NCBI GenBank assembly: GCA_015222405.1
Contig: JADFVG010000183.1
Span: 1 to 25,514 of the forward strand
DNA from: Chloroflexota bacterium
GTDB lineage: Bacteria; Chloroflexota; Dehalococcoidia; E44-bin15
Length of the DNA: 25,514 bases
Direction: 5' to 3'
Position 1 is the stretch's first letter. Each line of letters starts with the position of its first letter. Of this stretch, positions 7,439 through 15,602 are shown in pieces. The position numbers were made by a program, and so were the translations under genes. The notes under the pieces were generated by a model. That model searched no databases, was not told the origin of the DNA, and saw only the letters and a program-made list of their open reading frames with translations.

Positions 7439-8365
7439 ATGCGCAAAAAAGTAACAGTTGTCGGTGCCGGGAATGTAGGCGCTACTTGCGCCCAAAGGAT
7501 CGCTGAGCGGGGATATGCCGATGTGGTGCTGGTGGACATTATCGAGGGGTTACCCCAGGGGAAGGCTCTGGATATGCTCGAGAGCGGACCTGTGGTCTCC
7601 TCCGATGGTCGCCTCACCGGCAGCAACAGCTACGAGGATACGGCGGATTCCGACATCGTTGTCATCACCTCTGGTGTGCCGAGAAAGCCGGGGATGAGCC
7701 GGGACGATCTGCTGTTCACCAATATGGAGATAGTTAAAGGGGTTACCGAGAGCGTGGTGAAGAATTCCCCCAACTGCATCATTATCGTAGTTACCAACCC
7801 ATTGGATGCTATGGCTCAGCTTGCGTTTCATGTGAGTAAGTTTCCCAAGAACCGTGTTATGGGCATGTCAGGCATCCTCGATACCACCAGATTTAGAACC
7901 TTCCTTGCTGCGGAACTCGATGTCTCGGTGGAGGATGTCTTTGCCTGTGTCCTCGGGGGACACGGCGATAGCATGGTGCCCATCCCTAGACTCTCCACTG
8001 TTGGTGGCGTGCCGATAACCGATATTCTGCCCCCAGATACCATCGAGCGCATTGTCACGCGCACGGTAAAGGGCGGTGGCGAGATCGTTAGCCTGCTCAA
8101 GGCAGGGAGCGCTTACTATGCTCCATCGGCGGCGGTGGCCCAGATGGTGGATTCAATCCTCCTCGATAAGAAGAGGATACTCCCCTGCGCTGTTTATCTT
8201 GATGGCGAATATGGCATCAAGGGGGTATTCTTAAGCGTCCCGATGAAGCTGGGGGCGAATGGGGTCGGGCAAATCATCGAGATAAAGCTGACCCCCGAGG
8301 AGGATACTGCGCTGAAGAAGTCAGCAGAGGCGGTGAGGGAGCTGATCAACATTATGAAACTCTGA
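7439..8365 (+). CDS. mdh: Malate dehydrogenase (LDH-like type)
   Basis: Reversible malate/oxaloacetate conversion with NAD(H). Seen: 308 residues. Rossmann motif VVGAGNVGATCA (Gly9-Gly14) with Asp33 at the end of the second strand, which favours NAD. Active-site loop PRKPGMSRDD carries the substrate arginines Arg82 and Arg88. Asn120 lies in VVTNPLD. Catalytic pair Asp148 (GILDTTRFR, with Arg151) and His175 (GGHGDSMVP). The Arg rather than Gln in the loop separates malate from lactate dehydrogenases. ATG with GGAGGAG upstream, 4 bases after the isocitrate dehydrogenase stop, hence in the same operon. Confidence 0.95.
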   Translation: MRKKVTVVGAGNVGATCAQRIAERGYADVVLVDIIEGLPQGKALDMLESGPVVSSDGRLTGSNSYEDTADSDIVVITSGVPRKPGMSRDDLLFTNMEIVKGVTESVVKNSPNCIIIVVTNPLDAMAQLAFHVSKFPKNRVMGMSGILDTTRFRTFLAAELDVSVEDVFACVLGGHGDSMVPIPRLSTVGGVPITDILPPDTIERIVTRTVKGGGEIVSLLKAGSAYYAPSAAVAQMVDSILLDKKRILPCAVYLDGEYGIKGVFLSVPMKLGANGVGQIIEIKLTPEEDTALKKSAEAVRELINIMKL

Positions 8366-8380
8366 TCAGGGATAAGCGTT

Positions 8381-9226
8381 ATGAGAGAGATTGATGCCAA
8401 GAAAGTGACCGAAACTGTGGCTCGCCTGTTTCAGGAGGCAAACTTCTTTCTTGGGGATGATGTCTTGGATTACCTGAAGCAGGGGGTAGAGCGGGAGGAG
8501 TCCCCTTTAGGCCGCCAGGTCTTAGAGCAGATTTTGGAAAATGCGGATATTGCGGCTAAGGAGCGTATTCCTATTTGTCAGGATACTGGCTTCGCTGTAG
8601 TCTATCTCGAGCTGGGACAGGATGTCCATATCGTCGGGGGCGACTTCTATGCCGCGGTGGAGGAGGGGGTACGCCAGGGCTATAGCGAGGGCTATCTGCG
8701 CAAGTCGATAGTGCGCCAGCCCTTCTCGGCAAGGGTGAACACCAAGGATAACACCCCTGCTGTTATTCACACCGAAGTGGTGGGCGGTGAGCATCTCCAT
8801 ATCACCGTTCTTCCCAAAGGAGGCGGCAGTGAGAATATGAGCCGCCTTGTCATGCTCAAGCCAGCGGAAGGTCGCCAGGGGGTCATCGACTTCGTGGTGA
8901 GGGCGGTTGAGGAGGCGGGAAGCAACCCTTGCCCCCCGGTGATTGTCGGGGTCGGAGTTGGAGGCACGTCGGACAAGACAGTGTTCCTGGCCAAGAAGGC
9001 GCTGCTGCGCCGGGTGGGAGAGCCCAATCCTGACCCCGAGGTGGCGGAGCTGGAGAAGGAAATCCTGGAACGAGTTAATAACACCGGTGTCGGACCGCAG
9101 GGCTTCGGGGGAAGGATCACTGCCCTAGCGGTGCATGCTGAGGTCTTCCCCGCCCACATAGCCAGCCTTCCCGTGGCTGTAAATCTGCAATGCCACGCCG
9201 CTCGGCACAAGGAGGCGGTGCTCTAG
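8381..9226 (+). CDS. Fumarate hydratase class I, alpha (N-terminal) subunit
   Basis: [4Fe-4S] subunit of the two-part class I fumarase/tartrate dehydratase family; interconverts malate and fumarate. Seen: 281 residues with the three probable cluster cysteines Cys66 (PICQDTGFA), Cys184 (SNPCPPVIVGVGVGGT) and Cys271 (NLQCHAARH), plus KGGGSENMS and GPQGFGGR. It lies 15 bases after mdh and 11 bases before the beta subunit. The position beside malate dehydrogenase supports fumarase over L-tartrate dehydratase. Oxygen sensitivity of this class fits an anaerobe. Confidence 0.92.
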   Translation: MREIDAKKVTETVARLFQEANFFLGDDVLDYLKQGVEREESPLGRQVLEQILENADIAAKERIPICQDTGFAVVYLELGQDVHIVGGDFYAAVEEGVRQGYSEGYLRKSIVRQPFSARVNTKDNTPAVIHTEVVGGEHLHITVLPKGGGSENMSRLVMLKPAEGRQGVIDFVVRAVEEAGSNPCPPVIVGVGVGGTSDKTVFLAKKALLRRVGEPNPDPEVAELEKEILERVNNTGVGPQGFGGRITALAVHAEVFPAHIASLPVAVNLQCHAARHKEAVL

Positions 9227-9237
9227 AGAGGTGAGAG

Positions 9238-9780
9238 ATGGATATTACCACGCCGCTTGATTCACAGGTGATCGAAAAGCTTAAAGCAGGAGATCAAGTC
9301 TCTATCACTGGGGTGATCTATACCGCTCGTGATGCTGCCCACAAGAGGCTTATCGAGGCCCTGGATAGGGGGGAGGAATTGCCCCTCGACCTTCGCGGCC
9401 AGACCCTTTACTTTATGGGGCCCTCCCCGGCTAAGCCAGGGCAGGTCATCGGCGCTGCAGGTCCCACTACCAGCGGGCGCATGGATAGCTACTCACCCCG
9501 TCTCATGGCTGTAGGGCTTAAGGGGATGATCGGCAAGGGCTCTCGCTCTCAGGAAGTGAAGGAGGCGATCAAGAAGCACAAGGCAGTCTATTTTGCTGCC
9601 ATCGGGGGTGCTGGAGCCCTCATTGCCAGAACGATCAAGAAGGCGGAGGTGGTGGCCTATGAGGATCTGGGGGCCGAGGCTATCATGCGCCTTGAGGTGG
9701 AGAATTTCCCCGCTACTGTGGTCAATGATGCCCACGGAGGCGACCTCTACCAGGAAGGGAAAGCAAAGTACAGCAAATAG
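9238..9780 (+). CDS. Fumarate hydratase class I, beta (C-terminal) subunit
   Basis: Swivelling partner of the preceding iron-sulfur subunit. Seen: 180 residues with AGPTTSGRMDSY (74-85), the substrate-binding signature, then GMIGKGSRS, FAAIGGAGALIA and VVNDAHGGDLY. Length is normal for the separate beta subunit. ATG with GAGAGGTGAG just upstream, 11 bases behind the alpha gene. Together with malate dehydrogenase it gives the oxaloacetate-malate-fumarate branch; no succinate dehydrogenase/fumarate reductase gene is in the window. Confidence 0.92.
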   Translation: MDITTPLDSQVIEKLKAGDQVSITGVIYTARDAAHKRLIEALDRGEELPLDLRGQTLYFMGPSPAKPGQVIGAAGPTTSGRMDSYSPRLMAVGLKGMIGKGSRSQEVKEAIKKHKAVYFAAIGGAGALIARTIKKAEVVAYEDLGAEAIMRLEVENFPATVVNDAHGGDLYQEGKAKYSK

Positions 9781-9791
9781 GCGGAGGGGCG

Positions 9792-10559
9792 ATGGAGAGA
9801 GGGGTTGACCTGGAGTGGGACGACGCCGGTGTAGTTCCGGAAAAGGTTTGTCCTGATACCGCTTTTGTCTTTTCCAAGATGGATGAGAGAACCTTGGGCA
9901 TGGTTTCTCTTGCCCCAGGGGAGTTGGTTCTTGATGTCGGCTGTGGCCGGGCTCTGAGCACCATCCATTTGGCGAGAAAAGGGGGAAAGGCGATAGGACT
10001 CGATCCCTCAAGGAAAATGATCGCCGAGGCTAGGGGGCATGTGGATGATAGCGATGTTTCCCTGGTACGCGGAATTGGCGAGGCACTCCCCTTCAAAAAA
10101 CACTCCCTGGATAAAGTCATGTGCAAAGGCTCCCTTGACCACTTCCTCGACCCGGAAAAGACGGTGGGGGAGATGCATCACGTTCTCAAGCCCGGTGGTG
10201 AGGCGATAATCGCTATCGCCAATTTCGAAAGCCTCAGCTGCCGCCTGGGAAGGCTTTGGTATCCTATAGGGAAGAGACTTCCCTTTGGGGAAAAGAATGA
10301 GAGGCAGCCGTGGCAGCCCCCTCCGGACCATACCTACAAATTCGATTACCCGCTGCTGAAAAGCATGGTCAGTCGCCATTTTGAGGTCAAAAAGACCCTG
10401 GGCATCTCTTTGCTGTGGATGGCTCCGTATTGGGGTAAGATACTGGCCCTCTTGCCGCGGAGGGTTTCAGCAATCATATTAGCCTTGGGGGATAGGATTG
10501 CTCGCAGATTCCCCTCGATGAGCGATGTCATCGTTATCAAGTGTACCCCGAAGAGCTAG
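9792..10559 (+). CDS. Class I SAM-dependent methyltransferase (type 11), substrate unknown
   Basis: Probable small-molecule or lipid methyltransferase. Seen: 255 residues. SAM-binding motif LVLDVGCGRALST (Gly-x-Gly), acidic end of strand 2 in AIGLDPSRKM, GIGEALPFKKHSLDKVMCKG (motif II) and HVLKPGGEAIIAIANF (motif III). The C-terminal part has a hydrophobic stretch (MAPYWGKILALLPRR) that may touch the membrane. Start ATG with GGAGGGG, 11 bases after the fumarase beta stop, so it probably rides on the TCA operon although no metabolic link is apparent. It faces the glycosyltransferase/methyltransferase set tail to tail and may act in the same envelope pathway. Its stop overlaps the stop of the opposite gene. 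Confidence 0.85.
   Translation: MERGVDLEWDDAGVVPEKVCPDTAFVFSKMDERTLGMVSLAPGELVLDVGCGRALSTIHLARKGGKAIGLDPSRKMIAEARGHVDDSDVSLVRGIGEALPFKKHSLDKVMCKGSLDHFLDPEKTVGEMHHVLKPGGEAIIAIANFESLSCRLGRLWYPIGKRLPFGEKNERQPWQPPPDHTYKFDYPLLKSMVSRHFEVKKTLGISLLWMAPYWGKILALLPRRVSAIILALGDRIARRFPSMSDVIVIKCTPKS
10556..10559. other. Overlapping convergent stop codons in one CTAG
   Basis: The palindrome CTAG supplies TAG for the + strand methyltransferase (10557-10559) and TAG for the - strand glycosyltransferase (complement of 10556-10558). There is no intergenic space, and no terminator hairpin is visible between the two operons. Confidence 0.9.
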
Positions 10560-11809
10560 CGACGCTGAGATAAAACCTCCTCATATACCTGAAGCATGTT
10601 CCTTGCCGCCTCTGGCCACGAGAAGTGCTTTTCTACCCATCTTCTGCCCTCACCACCCATCCTGCGGCGCAAAGATTCATCCTCAAGGAAGCGCTTGATA
10701 GCGCTGGCCAGGGCATGGGGGTCCTGAGGGGGGACCAGGATTCCCGTCTCCCCTTGAGAAACCACTTCGGGAAGTGCCCCGGCACTGGTCGCGATCACAG
10801 GGACCTCGCAGGCCATAGCCTCGGCAGCAGGAAGCCCAAAACCCTCATAAACAGAGGGGGTAATAGCAACATCCGCTGCTGAATATTGGCTCACCAACTC
10901 CTCTGTGGTTAACCTCCCGGTAAAGCTAACCATATCCTGTAGCTCATATTTCTTGATCAGTTCCAGGGCCAGGCTCCCTGAGTTCACCTGATCGACAATG
11001 GTCAGTTTGGGACGGAGGCCATCCCCCTTGAGCAGCCTGAGGGCTTGAAGCAAGTAGACGATGCCCTTTTTTCGATCCTCGGTTCTGCCTACCATTATCA
11101 GGCTATTGGACTCCTGCTTATGGCCGTCCATTTTGCGGAAAACGTCGGTATCCACACCGAGATAAACGGTTCTCATTTTGCTCGGGGGTACCTTGAATAT
11201 CCTCCTTATTTCCTGCGCCGAACTCTCAGAATCGGTAATCACTCCATCCAGCCTTCTGGCGACGATGCCCTGCATAAAAGGGGGATAGAAAACGATGCGT
11301 CTGATCTTCTTACCTGTACTTGGTGTCTGAGCCAGGTCAGCCTTGGTATCGATAGGCAGTGGATGATGGATGGTGGCCACCACAGGCAGACCTAAGGCCC
11401 TTATCTGGAGCAAACCATAGGCTAAGCACTGGTTATCGTGGACAATATCGAAGCGATGATGGGGGAGAAGCTGGCGAATCCGGAGATAGGCTCTGATGCT
11501 GAAGGTACCTATCTCGGGGAACATACCTAGGGAGGTCGCCGCGAGTTCGAAGAGGTTGAGGGGAGTGAGAATATGCAGCGGGTTGTCTTGGGGGAGAAAA
11601 CCTTTCTTCCCTTCAATTAGCCGATCGTAGAGGTTCAGGCTTTCCAATTTGTGCACCCTGATGTCATCGGCAATATCAGGGTATGGCGGTCCTACCATTA
11701 CATCCACCTCGTGCCCCATGCGCTGCAATTCGCGGGAGAGGTAATAGAGATAAATCCCTTGACCGCCGCAGTACTTGTTTCCCCGATAGCAAAGAAGGCA
11801 TATTTTCAA
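10556..11809 (-). CDS. Glycosyltransferase family 4-like, copy 1
   Basis: GT-B fold retaining glycosyltransferase, probably adding a sugar from a nucleotide donor to a lipid or envelope glycan at the cytoplasmic face. Seen: about 417 residues. N-terminal acceptor domain begins KICLLCYRGNKYCGGQGIY, and the C-terminal donor domain carries SLIMVGRTEDRKKGI and the GT4 signature VYEGFGLPAAEAMAC with its Glu residues. It is a clear paralogue of the gene at 12534-13754: a 34-residue N-terminal stretch beginning CGGQG differs at three positions. I place the start at TTG 11809 because GAGGGA precedes it and it aligns with copy 2. A longer frame reaches back to 11848 but would overlap the upstream methyltransferase. 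Third gene of a tightly packed set. Confidence 0.87.
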   Translation of the reverse strand: MKICLLCYRGNKYCGGQGIYLYYLSRELQRMGHEVDVMVGPPYPDIADDIRVHKLESLNLYDRLIEGKKGFLPQDNPLHILTPLNLFELAATSLGMFPEIGTFSIRAYLRIRQLLPHHRFDIVHDNQCLAYGLLQIRALGLPVVATIHHPLPIDTKADLAQTPSTGKKIRRIVFYPPFMQGIVARRLDGVITDSESSAQEIRRIFKVPPSKMRTVYLGVDTDVFRKMDGHKQESNSLIMVGRTEDRKKGIVYLLQALRLLKGDGLRPKLTIVDQVNSGSLALELIKKYELQDMVSFTGRLTTEELVSQYSAADVAITPSVYEGFGLPAAEAMACEVPVIATSAGALPEVVSQGETGILVPPQDPHALASAIKRFLEDESLRRRMGGEGRRWVEKHFSWPEAARNMLQVYEEVLSQRR

Positions 11810-11810
11810 G

Positions 11811-12533
11811 CTAGTCCCTCGATAGTTGCGATTTCCTGGCGTAAACAACTACGCTTTTTGGGAAGACGAAGTTTAAGATGCGCTCCATAAGGCTAATGAA
11901 TCTAGACCTGGTTAATATATGCCACTCAAGAAGTTTGAAGTATAGAGCTGGAATTCGGGCTTGTTCATTCTTAAGTCTGAAGATACAGCGCAGCAGCCAA
12001 TATATAGAATGGAAGGCATGCTCATAATGGATGGCGTAAATAGCCAGATGATTCCTTGTCAGAGAACGCAAAAGCTCTCGGGTCTTATATTTCCTCACAT
12101 GACCACCGGGATGGTTGTAATAGTCTTGATCCAGGGCCCAGTAGACTGTTTCAGTAAGGTAGGTGGGGACGGTGATGGCCATCGCCCCTCCGGGCTTCAG
12201 TACCCTCACCAGCTCCCTGATCCCCTGCTCATCATCCGCTACATGCTCCAGCACCTCGGAGCAGATTATCCTGTCGAAAGAGGCATCCTTGAACGGGAGG
12301 CTGAGGGCGTCGGCGCGCATCACATTCCAATACCCTTTCGAGACGCGCTGCGAATCCATATGGAGCAGAACGTAACGGGTCTTCCTCACGCATTGTAAGT
12401 CCATGTCCAGAGAACACAGGGCGCAATGGTTCAAGCGGCAAACTTCGTAGCTATGCCTTCCCTCACCACAGCCAACATCCAAAACCCTATTGCCGTTATT
12501 TACAGGGAGGAGATTGAAATTGACGGTTAGCAC
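11811..12533 (-). CDS. Class I SAM-dependent methyltransferase between the two glycosyltransferases
   Basis: Seen: 240 residues with NRVLDVGCGEGRHSYEVCR (motif I), SLDMD at the end of strand 2, ADALSLPFKDASFDRIICSE, EVLEHVADDEQG and RVLKPGGAMAITVPTY. This is the methyltransferase-11 layout. The C-terminal third is aromatic and basic (HPGGHVRKYKTRELL, then YWLLRCIF), suggesting a lipid-linked or glycan substrate. The start is GTG directly after the TAA of the upstream glycosyltransferase, with AGGAGGT seven bases before it inside that gene. The next gene's TTG follows one base after its own stop. Such packing implies obligate co-translation with both glycosyltransferases; methylation of the sugar or aglycone they build is the natural inference. 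Confidence 0.85.
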   Translation of the reverse strand: MLTVNFNLLPVNNGNRVLDVGCGEGRHSYEVCRLNHCALCSLDMDLQCVRKTRYVLLHMDSQRVSKGYWNVMRADALSLPFKDASFDRIICSEVLEHVADDEQGIRELVRVLKPGGAMAITVPTYLTETVYWALDQDYYNHPGGHVRKYKTRELLRSLTRNHLAIYAIHYEHAFHSIYWLLRCIFRLKNEQARIPALYFKLLEWHILTRSRFISLMERILNFVFPKSVVVYARKSQLSRD

Positions 12534-13754
12534 TTACAAGACCTCCTGATATACCTCAAGTGTTTTCTTTGCTGCCTGCTCCCAGGTAAAATGCGTTTGC
12601 ACTCTTTTCCTCCCCTCCTCCCCCATCACCCGCCGCAACTGCTCGTCATTGAGCAGTTGCTCAATAGCTTTAGCTAAGGCATGAGCATCCTGGGGCGGCA
12701 CCAAGATGCCGCTTTTGCCATCCTCCACTACCTCGGGCAATGCCCCGGCAGTGGTGGCGATCACGGGAAGGCCGCAGGCCATAGCCTCGGCAGCGGGGAG
12801 ACCAAAGCCCTCATAGAGGGAGGGAACCACTGCCACCTCCGCCCGGGAATAATGCTCGACCAGTTCCTCCAGGCCTACCTTGCCTGTAAAATTGACCCTC
12901 CCATCCAGGTTATATCTGTTCACCAATTGGGGGGCGTACTCATTATCAGGCAGTCCCCGATCGACAATGGTCAATTTGACATCATTCTTCCTCTGGAGCA
13001 AGCGGAGGGCCTCGAGCAGATAGACGAGTCCCTTCTTGCGGTCCTGGCTATTGCCCACCATGATGAGATGCCCGTGCTGCTTGACCTCACCATCCAGCTT
13101 TCTGAAGATGGTGGTATCAATGCCATTGTAAATCACCCTCAGCTTTTGTGTGGGGACCTTAAACACATTCTTTGTCTCCTCAGCGGCGCTCGCCGAGACA
13201 GTAATCACCCGATCCATCCTCTTCGTTACCACATGCTGCATCAGGAACGGGTAGAACATTATGCGCCACAATCTGTCCTGCACTCTCTCCAGATAGGCAA
13301 GGTCGGTTTTCCTATCGATGGGCAGTGGGTGGTGCACCGTGGCCACGATGGGAATCTTGAACGCCTTCATCAGCAGTATCCCATAGCCCAGGGTCTGATT
13401 GTCGTGGATGATGTCGAATCGACGTTGGCAGAGGAGCTGGCGCACTTTCTCGTAGGCTCTCATGCTGAAGGCGAACATCTCGGGGAACATCCCCACCCGG
13501 GTCACTGCCAGCTCGTAAAGGTTAAGGGGGGTGAAGACCTTGAACGGTGTCTTTTTGGGGAATTGATTCTCAAAGAAGTTCAAGTTTTCGACCCTATGCT
13601 CCTCTATGCCCGGGGCAATATCGGGATAGGGGGGGCCGACAACCACATCGACCTCATGCCCTAGCCGCTGCAACTCCCGGGACAAATAATAGAGGTAAAC
13701 CCCCTGCCCTCCGCAGTACATGTTACCTCTATTGCATAAGAGGCATATCCTCAC
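12534..13754 (-). CDS. Glycosyltransferase family 4-like, copy 2
   Basis: Paralogue of the enzyme at 10556-11809. Seen: 406 residues. N-terminal RICLLCNRGNMYCGGQGVYL, HDNQTLGYGILLMKAF, ATVHHPLPIDRKTDLAYL, the donor domain with LIMVGNSQDRKKGLVYLLE and the GT4 signature LYEGFGLPAAEAMACGLPVI. Start GTG with AAAGGAA upstream; the NUDIX gene ends 11 bases earlier. Acceptor and donor are unknown. Two related glycosyltransferases flanking a methyltransferase suggest sequential additions to one envelope glycan or glycolipid. Confidence 0.88.
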   Translation of the reverse strand: MRICLLCNRGNMYCGGQGVYLYYLSRELQRLGHEVDVVVGPPYPDIAPGIEEHRVENLNFFENQFPKKTPFKVFTPLNLYELAVTRVGMFPEMFAFSMRAYEKVRQLLCQRRFDIIHDNQTLGYGILLMKAFKIPIVATVHHPLPIDRKTDLAYLERVQDRLWRIMFYPFLMQHVVTKRMDRVITVSASAAEETKNVFKVPTQKLRVIYNGIDTTIFRKLDGEVKQHGHLIMVGNSQDRKKGLVYLLEALRLLQRKNDVKLTIVDRGLPDNEYAPQLVNRYNLDGRVNFTGKVGLEELVEHYSRAEVAVVPSLYEGFGLPAAEAMACGLPVIATTAGALPEVVEDGKSGILVPPQDAHALAKAIEQLLNDEQLRRVMGEEGRKRVQTHFTWEQAAKKTLEVYQEVL

Positions 13755-13765
13755 TCTTTTCCTTT

Positions 13766-14311
13766 CTACGCTTCTTTAGAACTCAAGTCTCGGATTAGAA
13801 CACGAAGAAGACCAGCGATGCTCTTGGCATCACAGATCTCGCCCGATGCTATAAGATCGGGCATCTCCCTTAAGGGGAGGCGCACCACCTCGATAATCTC
13901 GTCCTGGTAAGCAAGGGGTTTAGCCTGGCCAAGCTCGGTGGCGAGGAAAAGATGCAAATATTCGGTGCAGAAGCCAGGGCTACTGTAGAACCCGCCCAGA
14001 TGCTCCAGCTTCTGAGCATGGTAGCCGGTCTCCTCTTCCAGCTCTCGAATTGCGCTATCTGAGGGCTTCTCACCGGGTTCAATGCCCCCTGCTGGAATCT
14101 CCAGAAGCACTCTCCCCGCAGGGTGGCGAAACTGGCGCACCAGGAGAACGTTACCCTCAGAATCCAGGGGGACAACTGCGACACAATCAACGTGCTCCAC
14201 CACCTCCCTTTTCGTCCTCCTGCCGGACGGCAACTCCACGGTATCCACCCTAAGGGAGACCTGGCGCCCTTTATAGATTTGCTCGCTCTCCAGGGTTCGC
14301 TCTTCTCTCAA
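13766..14311 (-). CDS. NUDIX hydrolase, ADP-ribose pyrophosphatase type
   Basis: Hydrolyses nucleoside-diphosphate derivatives, most likely ADP-ribose to AMP and ribose-5-phosphate. Seen: 181 residues with a full NUDIX box, GGIEPGEKPSDSAIRELEEE then TGY, giving G-x5-E-x7-REL-x-EE-x-G. LVRQFRHPAGRVLLEIPAGG precedes the box and GGFYSSPGFCTEYLHLFLA follows it; these flanks are typical of the ADP-ribose pyrophosphatase subgroup (proline after the box, Tyr/His region). It lies in a run with NAD kinase, suggesting a small pyridine-nucleotide housekeeping group. Confidence 0.9.
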   Translation of the reverse strand: MREERTLESEQIYKGRQVSLRVDTVELPSGRRTKREVVEHVDCVAVVPLDSEGNVLLVRQFRHPAGRVLLEIPAGGIEPGEKPSDSAIRELEEETGYHAQKLEHLGGFYSSPGFCTEYLHLFLATELGQAKPLAYQDEIIEVVRLPLREMPDLIASGEICDAKSIAGLLRVLIRDLSSKEA

Positions 14312-14320
14312 AGGAAATTC

Positions 14321-14782
14321 CTAGGGTGCCTCCACGTTGCGGACCAGGGCGATCTCATCGCAGTTGGGGAACTTGGGGCAGCGCTGGCACTCTCCCCAAA
14401 CCTTGCGCGGCAGCTCCATAACGTCCACCCGGTGAAAACCAAAGCGCTCGAAGAAATCGGGCTTATTGGTGAGAGTGAAAACGGTCTCGAGCCCCAGGTC
14501 TCCCGCCTCATCAAGGCAGGCCTGAATGAGCAAGGCGCCAACTCCCTGATCCTGCTTATCCTCGGCAACGGCGACAGACCTGATCTCGGCCAGATCAGAC
14601 CAGAATATATGGAACGCAGCACAGGCAATTAGCTGTTCGTTGTCTTTGACCACGAACAGGTCCCTGATGTTCTCGTAAAGCTCGCTCATGGCGCGGGGCA
14701 ACATATCCCCCTTAGCGGCAAAGTAATTGACCAGCCGATGAACTTGGGGTATGTCGTCGATGCGCGCCTTTCCCACCTTCAT
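14321..14782 (-). CDS. GNAT acetyltransferase, short N-acetylglutamate synthase-like
   Basis: Acetyl-CoA-dependent N-acetyltransferase. Seen: 153 residues. GDMLPRAMSELYENIRDLFV, then DLAEIRSVAVAEDKQDQGVG, which contains the acetyl-CoA pyrophosphate loop (Q-x2-G-x-G), then FTLTNKPDFFERFGFHRVD and a C-terminal LPRKVWGECQRCPKFPNCDE with three cysteines. This set of motifs fits the short-form ArgA/NAGS GNAT proteins that act in arginine biosynthesis. The cysteine triad may bind metal. No other arg genes are nearby, so a different amine substrate is possible. ATG with AGAGGTGAGGAA, overlapping the end of the NAD kinase gene. Confidence 0.82.
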   Translation of the reverse strand: MKVGKARIDDIPQVHRLVNYFAAKGDMLPRAMSELYENIRDLFVVKDNEQLIACAAFHIFWSDLAEIRSVAVAEDKQDQGVGALLIQACLDEAGDLGLETVFTLTNKPDFFERFGFHRVDVMELPRKVWGECQRCPKFPNCDEIALVRNVEAP

Positions 14783-14786
14783 TTCC

Positions 14787-15602
14787 TCACCTCTGCAGCA
14801 ATCTCTCCATCAAACTACTATAGAAGAAGGTCAGCGGCTGTGCCCTGAGAAAACGGGTAACATGAGGGCTAAGCCTGACAAGGATGCTGACCCCGCTCCT
14901 CAGCTCAATATCTATCTGGCCATCGATGCTGAGCATCGCCTGATGGTCAGTGTGCACCTTTAGCTCCACAGTGGCTGTTGGCGGAATCAAGATCGGGTTG
15001 GCATGGATGGGGTGAGGGGAAACAGGATTGAGCAATATATCCCTGGAAGAGGGATGGATGATGGGACCAGCAGCAGCCAGGGAGTAGCCCGTGCTCCCCG
15101 TGGCAGTGGCCAAGATAACCCCATCGGCCTTATAAGTGGTTAGAGGGGCGCCATCGATAATGACCTCCACCCACACCACCCGAGATATGGCTCCTCGCCC
15201 TATAACTACATCGTTCAAGGCATGGAGGGGAGCTTTGCCCGCCAGCTCGGCCTGGAGCATAGCTCGTTCATCGATCCAGCCTTCTCCGGCCAAAAAAGCA
15301 GGAATCTTCTCCCGCGCCTCATCGGCGCTGAGTTCAGTCATAAATCCGAGCTTACCCAGATTTATACCAACGATGGGAATAGCCCGGGGGATGACAGCAC
15401 GGGCCGCCCTGAGGATGGTGCCATCGCCGCCAACGCTGAGGATCAGCTCTGTGCCTTCTACCTGGGCCTTGGCCTTCTCCTCCTCCCAGGCGGAGCACAG
15501 CCAAACCGAGGCCTCAAGAGAAGGCAGGAAAGCCGCTAACTCCTCTGCCAGGGCACCAGCAGCGGCGATCTTGGGATGATAGAGAACTCCAACCTTTTTC
15601 AA
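14787..15602 (-). CDS. nadK: NAD kinase
   Basis: Phosphorylates NAD to NADP, the only de novo source of NADP. Seen: about 271 residues from the TTG at 15602, with GVLYHPKIAAAGALAEEL at the N terminus, ILSVGGDGTILRAAR (GGDGT motif with the catalytic Asp), GINLGKLGFMTELS, ALNDVVIGRG (ND motif) and YKADGVILATATGSTGYSLA followed by AAGP. The TTG at 15602 matches the usual family start (KKVGVLYHP) and has GGTGAT six bases upstream. A second TTG at 15635 in the same frame would add 11 residues and cannot be excluded. First gene after nuoN, with a good promoter in the 88-base space. Confidence 0.93.
   Translation of the reverse strand: MKKVGVLYHPKIAAAGALAEELAAFLPSLEASVWLCSAWEEEKAKAQVEGTELILSVGGDGTILRAARAVIPRAIPIVGINLGKLGFMTELSADEAREKIPAFLAGEGWIDERAMLQAELAGKAPLHALNDVVIGRGAISRVVWVEVIIDGAPLTTYKADGVILATATGSTGYSLAAAGPIIHPSSRDILLNPVSPHPIHANPILIPPTATVELKVHTDHQAMLSIDGQIDIELRSGVSILVRLSPHVTRFLRAQPLTFFYSSLMERLLQR

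Noticed and set aside
12681..13664. A 327-codon open frame on the + strand opposite glycosyltransferase copy 2
   Set aside because: It is antisense to a clear GT4 gene with intact motifs, has no recognisable domain, and its composition mirrors the opposite strand.
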